In this document: in pieces, positions 10,526 to 18,582 of the stretch
Numbering within the stretch: position 1 is the stretch's first letter
How the letters are laid out: each line of letters opens with the position of its first letter
Assembly: GCA_031261395.1 (NCBI GenBank)
Contig: JAISJT010000051.1
Span: 1 to 51,675, forward strand
Direction of reading: 5' to 3'
Origin: Eubacteriales Family XIII. Incertae Sedis bacterium
GTDB lineage: Bacteria > Bacillota > Clostridia > Peptostreptococcales > Anaerovoracaceae
DNA: 51,675 nucleotides
The notes under the pieces: model-generated
Seen by the model: the letters and a program-made list of their open reading frames with translations, nothing else
Database searches by the model: none
What the model was told of the DNA's origin: nothing
Made by a program: the position numbers and the translations under genes

Positions 10526-10531
10526 ATTATA
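10526..10531 (-). promoter_or_regulatory. -10 element TATAAT of the epimerase gene, 8 nt before ATG
   Basis: Minus-strand TATAAT-TCCGTAGT-ATG; no SD. Confidence 0.55.
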
Positions 10532-10551
10532 CCATATCGACCGCAGGACAA

Positions 10552-10580
10552 TTGTCTATATTCGCGCGATATGCTATTAT
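10552..10580 (+). promoter_or_regulatory. Leaderless-type promoter TTGTCT-17-TATTAT of MBOAT gene 2
   Basis: TTGTCT 10552-10557, TATTAT 10575-10580, ATG 10588 (7-nt gap). Confidence 0.6.
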
Positions 10581-10587
10581 CCTGTCC

Positions 10588-12033
10588 ATGGTATTCAGCT
10601 CCATTATATTTTTATTCATATTCCTTCCGATCGTCTTGCTGGCTTACTATATCCTGCCCGGGAGAAAAGCCAAAAATATTGTCCTGCTTCTATCAAGCCT
10701 CTTTTTCTATTTCTGGGGCGAGGACAAACTCATTGTGATCCTGCTCTGTTCGATCCTGATCAATTACGGAAGCGGGTTTGCAATCGAGAAGACACGCAGC
10801 GGCGCCTTGGGCGGCAAACCGGCCTTGGCGATTGGCATCATTCTCAATCTGGCGCTGCTCGGTTATTTCAAATACTTTGATTTTGCTGCCGGGTTGCTGA
10901 ACGCCACCATTCATACGGATATCACCCTGAGGAATATCGTCTTGCCCATCGGCATTTCCTTTTTCACCTTTCAGGGCATCACGTATATCGTCGATCTCTA
11001 CCGGGGAAAAGTCGCTCCTCAGAAAAACCTGCTCAAATTCGGTCTCTATATTGCGCTCTTCCCTCCGCTGATTGCGGGCCCCATCGTGCGGTATGCGGAT
11101 GTATCGGAAATGATAGATGACCGCCATGAATCCGCCGCCATGTTCGCAGAAGGCATTTCGCGTTTTGTCTGCGGCCTTGCAAAAAAAGTCCTCATCGCAA
11201 ACAGTGTCGCCCTCATCTGCGATCCGATCTTTTTGGCTCCCGTGGATACGCACAGCGCCGCCACCTTGTGGATAGGAGCGTTCGCTTACACACTGCAAAT
11301 CTATTTTGATTTTTCGGGTTACTCCGATATGGCCATCGGTCTCGGGCTCTTGTTCGGATTCAGGTTTCGCGAAAATTTTGAACACCCCTATACCTCGCTT
11401 TCCATCAGGGAGTTTTGGCGCAGGTGGCATATCTCACTCTCATCATTTTTTCGCGACTATCTCTATATCCCGCTTGGCGGAAGCCGCACGGGCAATGTCT
11501 ATATCAATCTGATTATTGTCTTCTTCGCCACCGGACTATGGCACGGCGCAGGGCTGACCTTCATCGTCTGGGGACTCTGGCACGGCCTTTTCATTGTTAT
11601 TGAAAATATCCTTCGCAGAAGATCCGCTGCCACCGCCTTGCTCAGCAAGATCCGGAATCCGTTCACCCTGCTGCTCGCGCGGATCTATACACTGCTCGTC
11701 GTCGTTTTGGGCTGGGTCATTTTTCGCAGTGAATCTCTTGCCTATGCAGCAAACTACCTCAGGGGAATGCTGCTTTTGGAATCCGGTACGGATATGAAGG
11801 TCAGCGTCTTTTATTATCTTGATCACTACAACATCCTTGTGCTCATCCTTGGCGCCGCATTTTCATTTCCGCTGGCCAGCGCACTCAGAAAGTTCTTCCG
11901 GAACCGGCTCTTGGAAGACAGGCCAAACTTTTATGCGGCGCTTAGGGTTCTCTGCCTTGCTGCCCTGCTCTTTTGGTCGGCGGTGAAAGTCATCGACCAG
12001 GGCTACAACCCCTTTATCTATTTCAGGTTTTGA
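10588..12033 (+). CDS. MBOAT family O-acyltransferase (second copy)
   Basis: MVFSSIIFLFIFLPIVLLAYYILPG..., FDFSGYSDMAIGLGLLFGFRFRENFEHPYTSLSIREFWRRWHISLSSFFRDYLYIPLGGSR; ATG at 10588. Confidence 0.95.
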   Translation: MVFSSIIFLFIFLPIVLLAYYILPGRKAKNIVLLLSSLFFYFWGEDKLIVILLCSILINYGSGFAIEKTRSGALGGKPALAIGIILNLALLGYFKYFDFAAGLLNATIHTDITLRNIVLPIGISFFTFQGITYIVDLYRGKVAPQKNLLKFGLYIALFPPLIAGPIVRYADVSEMIDDRHESAAMFAEGISRFVCGLAKKVLIANSVALICDPIFLAPVDTHSAATLWIGAFAYTLQIYFDFSGYSDMAIGLGLLFGFRFRENFEHPYTSLSIREFWRRWHISLSSFFRDYLYIPLGGSRTGNVYINLIIVFFATGLWHGAGLTFIVWGLWHGLFIVIENILRRRSAATALLSKIRNPFTLLLARIYTLLVVVLGWVIFRSESLAYAANYLRGMLLLESGTDMKVSVFYYLDHYNILVLILGAAFSFPLASALRKFFRNRLLEDRPNFYAALRVLCLAALLFWSAVKVIDQGYNPFIYFRF

Positions 12034-12034
12034 T

Positions 12035-13210
12035 ATGAAAACAGAAAATCGCATTTTGATCATTCTCTTCCTTGCCGTCATCACCGTTCCCGCCCTGATG
12101 ATGTTTCAGAGCGCCGGCCGCTATCTTCCCGGGGACAACCGCATGGCCGCAGCTATTCCGAAATTCATCAAGGATGACGGCAGCCTCGTGAACAGAACAG
12201 ATATTGAAGACTTCGCCAACGACAACATAGGATTCAGAACGGCGGCGCCAAATCTGGATACGAGGGTCATGTATGAATTGTTTCATCTCATGCTCGACAC
12301 GGCACAGCTTCAGGGGAAAGAAAACAACCTTTTTGCCGGAGATGACCGGTATTACCCAAGCAGGCGCGCGCCTTATCAACCGCTTTCCGAAGAGGAACTG
12401 GAGGAAAACGGACACAACATTGAAGCCGCTGCAGACTATTTCAAGGCAAAAGACATCCCATTTTTATTTATCACGATTCCCGACAAAGAAGAGGTCTACC
12501 CGGAACTTTACCCCGATACTTTTCTGAAAAGACCGGATCAAACCAGATTGTCGCAACTGACCGACTGGCTAACGGAAAATACCGAAGTAGACGCCTATGA
12601 CCTGACCGGGGCGCTGCGCGAAAAGGCCTCAGCATCCGATGATATGCTATGGTATGAAACAGGCGACTCCGCTCACTGGAACTATCTGGGTGCATATTAC
12701 GGTTACAGAGAAATCATGGGCCGTCTGCAAAAATACGATCCGGCCCGAAAGGCGCTGACCTTAGATGATTTCGAGATCGCGGTGACGACGGAACCGTATA
12801 CAAACTGGGACGGCTCGTTTCGTTATAGGGATTTGGACAACACGATGTATACCTTTGATTACAAGGCCGGCTTCAAGTCCGCCCTTGTTGACTATGCGAA
12901 CGATCCATGGGCGCCGCCGGATCAGCTTGAGCTGGCCGGGTTTGAGAAAAACGGCCATTTCTATCACTATCACAATGACACACAGGAAGACCAGCTCGTT
13001 TTCTTCGGCGATTCCTATATCTATCAATTTCTGCTACCGTATTTTGCCGAGACTTACGGCGATGTTTATCTGTTTCACCTCCCGACCGACTACCGCATCA
13101 TGAGGCCGGTACTGGACCTGATCGGCGCGGACTTCGTGATACTCGAAAAAGTCGAACGATCCTTTAACGGTGATGATTTTCTGCTGATGGCGGAGGAATT
13201 TGCTCCATAG
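12035..13210 (+). CDS. DHHW/AlgX-like SGNH-fold protein (second copy, partner of MBOAT)
   Basis: N-terminal TM, ETGDSAHWNYLGAYYGYREIM, FFGDSYIYQFLLPYFAETYGDV. Confidence 0.8.
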   Translation: MKTENRILIILFLAVITVPALMMFQSAGRYLPGDNRMAAAIPKFIKDDGSLVNRTDIEDFANDNIGFRTAAPNLDTRVMYELFHLMLDTAQLQGKENNLFAGDDRYYPSRRAPYQPLSEEELEENGHNIEAAADYFKAKDIPFLFITIPDKEEVYPELYPDTFLKRPDQTRLSQLTDWLTENTEVDAYDLTGALREKASASDDMLWYETGDSAHWNYLGAYYGYREIMGRLQKYDPARKALTLDDFEIAVTTEPYTNWDGSFRYRDLDNTMYTFDYKAGFKSALVDYANDPWAPPDQLELAGFEKNGHFYHYHNDTQEDQLVFFGDSYIYQFLLPYFAETYGDVYLFHLPTDYRIMRPVLDLIGADFVILEKVERSFNGDDFLLMAEEFAP

Positions 13211-14612
13211 TCACCGGATCATCCTTTCTGAGCATTCGCATGAATGTTACGACCACCAATATCAGTATCAGACTCATGGGCACCGCCATGATGATCGTCA
13301 GGGATTTCAGTCCGTCCAGAACAACGCTATTGAATACCAAAGTCAGCGGCAGGATCACCAAAATCACGGAGCACAATACCTTTCCTTTTGTCGTATGATT
13401 GTTGATGAAACTCGACAAAACTTCTACGATCGAATCAAATGATGTGATATAAAACATCAGGATAAGTACCACCAATATGAAGATCAAAGCCAGACCTCCC
13501 GGCAATGACTGAAGCACATGATTGATGACATCATTCGGATCGGCGCCGATATCTACAGCGCCTTTCAAATAGCTTGATACTCCGTTGTTGCCGAATACAA
13601 AGAATGCCAGTCCGGTTGCTGCGGATCCCGCCAATACGCCTCCTATCAGCATCTTTCGGATCGTCATGCCTTCCGATATTTGCCCGATCCACTTGGGTAC
13701 CAGCACGCTCCACGAAATCCAGTAGGCAAAGAAAAATACAGTCCAATCCGATTTGAAGCCGTTTGATACATTGTCTATGTCAAGCCAGGTTGACATCTTC
13801 ACAAAATTGATAACATATGTTGACAATCCGGATGCTGTGTATTTGATGATACTCAAGGTGTCACCAAGTATAAATACGGCTGCAAGAAGTACAATGTACA
13901 GCACAACACAGCCTGTAGCGATCCTTGCAATCACTGTTATGCCAAATACGGAGGCCAGCATATAAACTACTGCAATAATCACTATTACCACAATGGATAC
14001 GATCACCGAATCCGGTATGCTAAACAGCAGATTCAATGTGTGGGTCACGTAGGGTGTTGTAATGCTGAATGTCGTTGCACAGCCTACGATCAAAGTCACC
14101 AATGAGATCACATCGATCGTGTTTGATAATTTTTTATGATTGCTGATTTCGGCGGATATCTTATCGCTTTTGTTGCCCCTCACATGCATAAAGTAGGCAT
14201 AGGCTACTGCCGGCAAAAAGTATATGACCCATGGAATAGTCGTCCAGTGAAGAATGCTGTACGTGGTCATATTTGTAATATTATCTGTCCCCAGCGCTGT
14301 CGTTTGATCCGCATAGTATTTGAACTCATGGAATCCGAAAAACACCAGGTCGCCTGCCAGACCTGTTGTAAATACCATGGAGATCCATGTAAAGAATTTA
14401 AATCTCGGCTTCCCTTCTCCCAATTTGATCTTGCCGTGACGAGAAAAGGCGACAAATACCAAAACCACTACGCCTATAAATGACAAGATAATAAAATAAT
14501 TCCCAAATACACCTGTGACGGCCGTGAACATGCCTGCCAGCAAATCCGGGAAAGTGAATATCAGAATACAAAATACGATCACGATCCCCAATGCGATCAG
14601 CAATAAACTCAC
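13164..14612 (-). CDS. BCCT family transporter (choline/betaine/carnitine type)
   Basis: Polytopic; FKFFTWISMVFTTGLAGDLVFFGFHE, SWSVLVPKWIGQISEGMTIRKMLIGGVLAGSAATGLAFFVFG, FYITSFDSIVEVLSSF. Confidence 0.85.
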   Translation of the reverse strand: MSLLLIALGIVIVFCILIFTFPDLLAGMFTAVTGVFGNYFIILSFIGVVVLVFVAFSRHGKIKLGEGKPRFKFFTWISMVFTTGLAGDLVFFGFHEFKYYADQTTALGTDNITNMTTYSILHWTTIPWVIYFLPAVAYAYFMHVRGNKSDKISAEISNHKKLSNTIDVISLVTLIVGCATTFSITTPYVTHTLNLLFSIPDSVIVSIVVIVIIAVVYMLASVFGITVIARIATGCVVLYIVLLAAVFILGDTLSIIKYTASGLSTYVINFVKMSTWLDIDNVSNGFKSDWTVFFFAYWISWSVLVPKWIGQISEGMTIRKMLIGGVLAGSAATGLAFFVFGNNGVSSYLKGAVDIGADPNDVINHVLQSLPGGLALIFILVVLILMFYITSFDSIVEVLSSFINNHTTKGKVLCSVILVILPLTLVFNSVVLDGLKSLTIIMAVPMSLILILVVVTFMRMLRKDDPVTMEQIPPPSAENHHR

Positions 14613-16408
14613 TTTGCACCTCCTGCCTCATCCAGAAATCCTTCATCATGAAGGATTTTGTAGTAGTCCTTCATATACCGATACATGACCAACGGATACT
14701 CACCGAACTCTTCACCGAAACTCTGCTTGTACTCGCACCAGAGCGCCCACAAAAAACCCGCCAGCGCCATGTACATATACAGGCGGGCCGTTTCCTGCCT
14801 TTCCGGTATCCTTCCCAGATAATAAGAGAGCGCCAAATCGGCCCGTTCCCTCGGAAAATACGAGTAGATGGAAAACATCGCGATATCGATGATGGGATCC
14901 GCCGCCCCGCTGTATTCCCAGTCGATGACACGCATGCCGCCGTCCGGCAGACAGAGCAGGGTCGCGAAGATATAGTCGATGTGACAGAGGATCTCGGGAA
15001 TCCCAAGCCGTCTCCTGAATGCCAGCAATTCATTGGCCTTCGCACGCACCTCGGCATAATCGGTAAAGCGGATCGCCTCGGCGTCCTGCGCCAAACGCTC
15101 ATAAAAACCGATCAGCTCTTCGATGTCAAAACGATGCTCCGCCTTGATCCCGGCGCCGTGGATCCGGCCCAGCAATTCCATCGCCCGCTTCAGCTCCGCA
15201 TCGTTCTCCGCATCCAATACTCCTGCGCCTTCATAAAATTTGCTGATTTTGACGCCCGTCTCCCCGTCGAAAAATACAAGCTCGTCGGCAATGTCAAGCG
15301 GCGCAATCAGCTCATAGCTCCGCTTTTCATTCGCGCGGCTCAGCAGCTGCTCCGTGCCCTTTCCCGGCAGCCGGAACACATAGCTCAAGCCGCCGACAGA
15401 GAACACAAAACTCTGATTGGTCATGCCCTCTTTGACCGGATGAATGCCCGTGATCCCGCTCTGCGCGACGCCAAAGGTCTCTGCGATCTGACGCATGACG
15501 GCATTGTCGGTATCGCGTGAATAGCTGTCATCATACCGGCGCAGCTCTTCAAGACTCTCAAACTCCCGGACATTGTCTGCGGATTGTTTGTTGATATAGA
15601 TGGGAAGTTCCTTCAAGTGTTCGGCAAGGACATGCTCCCAATAATAATCATCTGTCCCCGGCGTCTCATAACTGTCCATGATGAATGCCGCAAAACGTTC
15701 GGAAAACGAAGCGGCGAAATACGCGGGGCCGTTCAGCCCCCAGGTATCCTCGCCCAAGGTGTCGATCTGCGTGATGAGCCCGCGTGCGCCCGTCGTCACG
15801 CCCCATTCCTTGGTCGGTCCGTCAAAATACGTACAGCAGAGATAGCTGTCCGGTTCATAGGTGTGAAAAATATTTTTCTCGGTATGATGATCCGCCATGA
15901 GCAGGTAGGTGTTTTTCAGCTGCTCCGACGCATAGTAGACGCTGACAAAATTGTTCTTCACAGCATATTCGGGATTGTAAATCAGCTTGACGCCATACTT
16001 GTCGATCAGATAATCGAATTTTTCCTTCAGATAGCCGACGACGATCGTGATGTCATTTATGCCGACTTCATGCAGTTGTTCTATTTGCCGTTCGATCATC
16101 GGCTGCCCGTTGACCAACAGCAGACCCTTAGGCGTGTCAAAGGTAAACGGCACAAAGCGCGACCCAAAGCCGGCTGCCAAGATGATGGCGTTATCAACGC
16201 GATATGAATCCAACCATATTCGCCCGTCCTCAGTCAGCTTTGCATCGCCGCCAAGCAGACCTTGCCTTGTCGCGTCCGCCACCAAAGCATTGACCTTTCC
16301 GAGTGAAATGCCAAGGCGGCCGGCCAATTCACGCTGAGAAAGCGTACGATCGTTTGCCTCTGCAAGGGTACGTAACAAAAAAACGAATTCTTTCACAGTC
16401 TCTCCCAT
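14609..16408 (-). CDS. Tri-domain protein: winged HTH + phosphocholine cytidylyltransferase (LicC-like) + choline kinase (LicA-like)
   Basis: wHTH LSQRELAGRLGISLGKVNALVADATRQGLL; NTP-transferase AIILAAGFGSRFVPFTFDTPKGLLLVNGQPMIERQIEQL; kinase EILCHIDYIFATLLCLPDGGMRVIDWEYSGAADPIIDIAMF. Confidence 0.88.
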   Translation of the reverse strand: MGETVKEFVFLLRTLAEANDRTLSQRELAGRLGISLGKVNALVADATRQGLLGGDAKLTEDGRIWLDSYRVDNAIILAAGFGSRFVPFTFDTPKGLLLVNGQPMIERQIEQLHEVGINDITIVVGYLKEKFDYLIDKYGVKLIYNPEYAVKNNFVSVYYASEQLKNTYLLMADHHTEKNIFHTYEPDSYLCCTYFDGPTKEWGVTTGARGLITQIDTLGEDTWGLNGPAYFAASFSERFAAFIMDSYETPGTDDYYWEHVLAEHLKELPIYINKQSADNVREFESLEELRRYDDSYSRDTDNAVMRQIAETFGVAQSGITGIHPVKEGMTNQSFVFSVGGLSYVFRLPGKGTEQLLSRANEKRSYELIAPLDIADELVFFDGETGVKISKFYEGAGVLDAENDAELKRAMELLGRIHGAGIKAEHRFDIEELIGFYERLAQDAEAIRFTDYAEVRAKANELLAFRRRLGIPEILCHIDYIFATLLCLPDGGMRVIDWEYSGAADPIIDIAMFSIYSYFPRERADLALSYYLGRIPERQETARLYMYMALAGFLWALWCEYKQSFGEEFGEYPLVMYRYMKDYYKILHDEGFLDEAGGAK

Positions 16409-16469
16409 CCTGTGTTCATATTTTTTAATTATACGAAATAATTGAACACTGTCAAGCGCCCGATTCCGA

Positions 16470-16499
16470 TTGCCAAACCGACGGCAAGTGAAGTATAAT
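16470..16499 (+). promoter_or_regulatory. Leaderless-type promoter TTGCCA-18-TATAAT of the YidC-TagF fusion gene
   Basis: TTGCCA 16470-16475, TATAAT 16494-16499, ATG 16507 (7-nt gap). Confidence 0.65.
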
Positions 16500-16506
16500 T
16501 TTTGCC

Positions 16507-18582
16507 ATGAGTTTGATAAACGATTTGATTGGGACTCCCCTCGGCTATTTGATGTACTGGTGCTATATAGGAGTAGGCAGTTATGGCGCTGCCATCCTTC
16601 TATTTACGCTGCTGACAAAGATCATTCTCTTCCCGCTGTCGGTGATCGCGCAAAAAAATTCGATCAAAATGGTGCGTATGGCGCCGGAATTAGACGATAT
16701 CAAACGATACAATTCCGGCAACGGCGAACTGATCGCGCAGGAGATCAGCGCCCTCTACAAAAAAGAAAAGTACAGTACCATCGCCGGCATCCTGCCGCTG
16801 CTCGTGCAAATTCCGATCATCCTCGGGCTGATCAATGTGATCTACAATCCCCTGCAGCACCTGATGCGCTTGAATCCGGCCGTAATATCTGAATTGACGG
16901 CGAAGGCCGCAGAGCTCCTCGGCAAAGCCGGGCAGGATCTCGGCTACAGCGGACAGATCCTTGTACTCGAGGAGATGCGCAAGACGCCGGATGCTTTTGC
17001 CGGATTGGCGGATGCCGCCGCCGCGCTTCGCGACGCAGCCGCTCTCCATATGGACTTTCTCGGCATCAATCTTTCCGTAACGCCTTCGGCCGGCAATGTG
17101 ACCATGATCATCCCTATCCTGTCCGGAGTGAGCGCCCTTGCGCTTTGTATCGTCCAAAACAAATACAACGTCCTTCAGGAAAACGCCGGCTTCGTCAGCA
17201 AATGGGGCATGACTATTTTTCTCGTCGCATTCTCTGCATATTTTGCCTGCGTGCTGCCGGGCGGGCTTGGCCTGTACTGGACGGCAGGCAACCTGATTTC
17301 TATCCCGGTACTCGGCGTTTGCAATCTCATCTACAACCCCAAAAAATACATCGACTATGCGGCGATGGCCGAGCGGCACAAAGAAACGCCGGAAGAAAAG
17401 ACGGCGGCTCGAATCATGAAAAAAAAGCTTGCCGCCCGATCCAAAGAGGATATGCGCAGATTTTTCGCAAAAGACAATCAGCGAGAGCTTGTGTTCTATT
17501 CGGAAGCGAATGGGTTTTATAAATATTTCAAAGGATATATCGAGCATATCCTCGCCGGCAGCGACCTGACGATCCATTATGTGACGAGTGACCCCGATGA
17601 TCGCATTTTTGAAACGGACGAGCCGCGCATCCGGGCGTATTACGCAAATGAAAAAGATCTCGTCGCCCTATTTATGAAAATGGACGCGGACATCTTCATT
17701 ATGACGACGCCCGATCTTGACAAATACCAGCTCAAGCGTTCGTTGGTCAGCAAGCAAGTCGAGTATATCTATACCGATCATGGTATGACAAGTTTTCATC
17801 TCATGCTGAGAGAGGGAGCGCTTGACCATTTCGATACAATTTTCCTCTGCGGGCCAAATCATATTGACGAAGTCCGGCAGACCGAATATGTCTATCGGCT
17901 GCCGCAAAAGACCTTGGTCAAAACGGGATTTGCCCTGCTTGACGAATTGCTCATGCGCGTAGTAGCCTTGGGGGAGCCTGCGCATGTCCGCAAAAAGATC
18001 CTGATCGCACCGTCCTGGCAAAAAGACAATTTGCTGGATTTCTGCCTTGACGAATTGGTAAGCGGACTGTCGGGGAAAGACTACGATATCGTGATCCGCC
18101 CTCATCCCGAGTTTGTCAAACGTTTTCCGAACAAAGTGGAGAAGATCCGCGAGACATACCGGGACAGATTGGGCAAGGACATCACCCTTGAAACCGACTT
18201 TTCTTCCAGCGAGTCCATATATACGGCGGATGTCATAGTTACCGACTGGTCGTCCGTCGCACAGGAATATTCCTACACCACGAAAAAGCCTTCACTTTTT
18301 GTCAACACGCCGATGAAAATCGTCAATCCCAACTACGAATACATCAAGACCGTACCGCTCGATATCGCGCTGCGCGATGAGATCGGCGTATCCGTCGATG
18401 TAGAGGATCTGGAGAAGATCGGAGAGATTTGCGAAACGTTAATCGCGGGCAAAGGCGATTGGAAGGATCGCATATCCGGGATCGTCGAACATTATATTTA
18501 CAATATAGGAGACGGCGCAAAAAACGGTGCGGACTATATCATCGGCCGCATTGATTACAAAAGAAAGAATAGGGCTTCATGA
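16507..18582 (+). CDS. Fusion: N-terminal YidC/Oxa1-like membrane domain + C-terminal CDP-glycerol glycerophosphotransferase (TagB/TagF-like) domain
   Basis: N-term: GSYGAAILLFTLLTKIILFPLSVIAQKNSIKMVRMAPELDDIKRY...YSTIAGILPLLVQIPIILGLINVIYNPLQHL...GGLGLYWTAGNLISI. C-term: YIYTDHGMTSFHLML...ILIAPSWQKDNLL...DIVIRPHPEFVKRFP...ADVIVTDWSSVAQEYSYTTKKPSLFVNTP. One continuous 691-aa ORF. Confidence 0.9.
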   Translation: MSLINDLIGTPLGYLMYWCYIGVGSYGAAILLFTLLTKIILFPLSVIAQKNSIKMVRMAPELDDIKRYNSGNGELIAQEISALYKKEKYSTIAGILPLLVQIPIILGLINVIYNPLQHLMRLNPAVISELTAKAAELLGKAGQDLGYSGQILVLEEMRKTPDAFAGLADAAAALRDAAALHMDFLGINLSVTPSAGNVTMIIPILSGVSALALCIVQNKYNVLQENAGFVSKWGMTIFLVAFSAYFACVLPGGLGLYWTAGNLISIPVLGVCNLIYNPKKYIDYAAMAERHKETPEEKTAARIMKKKLAARSKEDMRRFFAKDNQRELVFYSEANGFYKYFKGYIEHILAGSDLTIHYVTSDPDDRIFETDEPRIRAYYANEKDLVALFMKMDADIFIMTTPDLDKYQLKRSLVSKQVEYIYTDHGMTSFHLMLREGALDHFDTIFLCGPNHIDEVRQTEYVYRLPQKTLVKTGFALLDELLMRVVALGEPAHVRKKILIAPSWQKDNLLDFCLDELVSGLSGKDYDIVIRPHPEFVKRFPNKVEKIRETYRDRLGKDITLETDFSSSESIYTADVIVTDWSSVAQEYSYTTKKPSLFVNTPMKIVNPNYEYIKTVPLDIALRDEIGVSVDVEDLEKIGEICETLIAGKGDWKDRISGIVEHYIYNIGDGAKNGADYIIGRIDYKRKNRAS

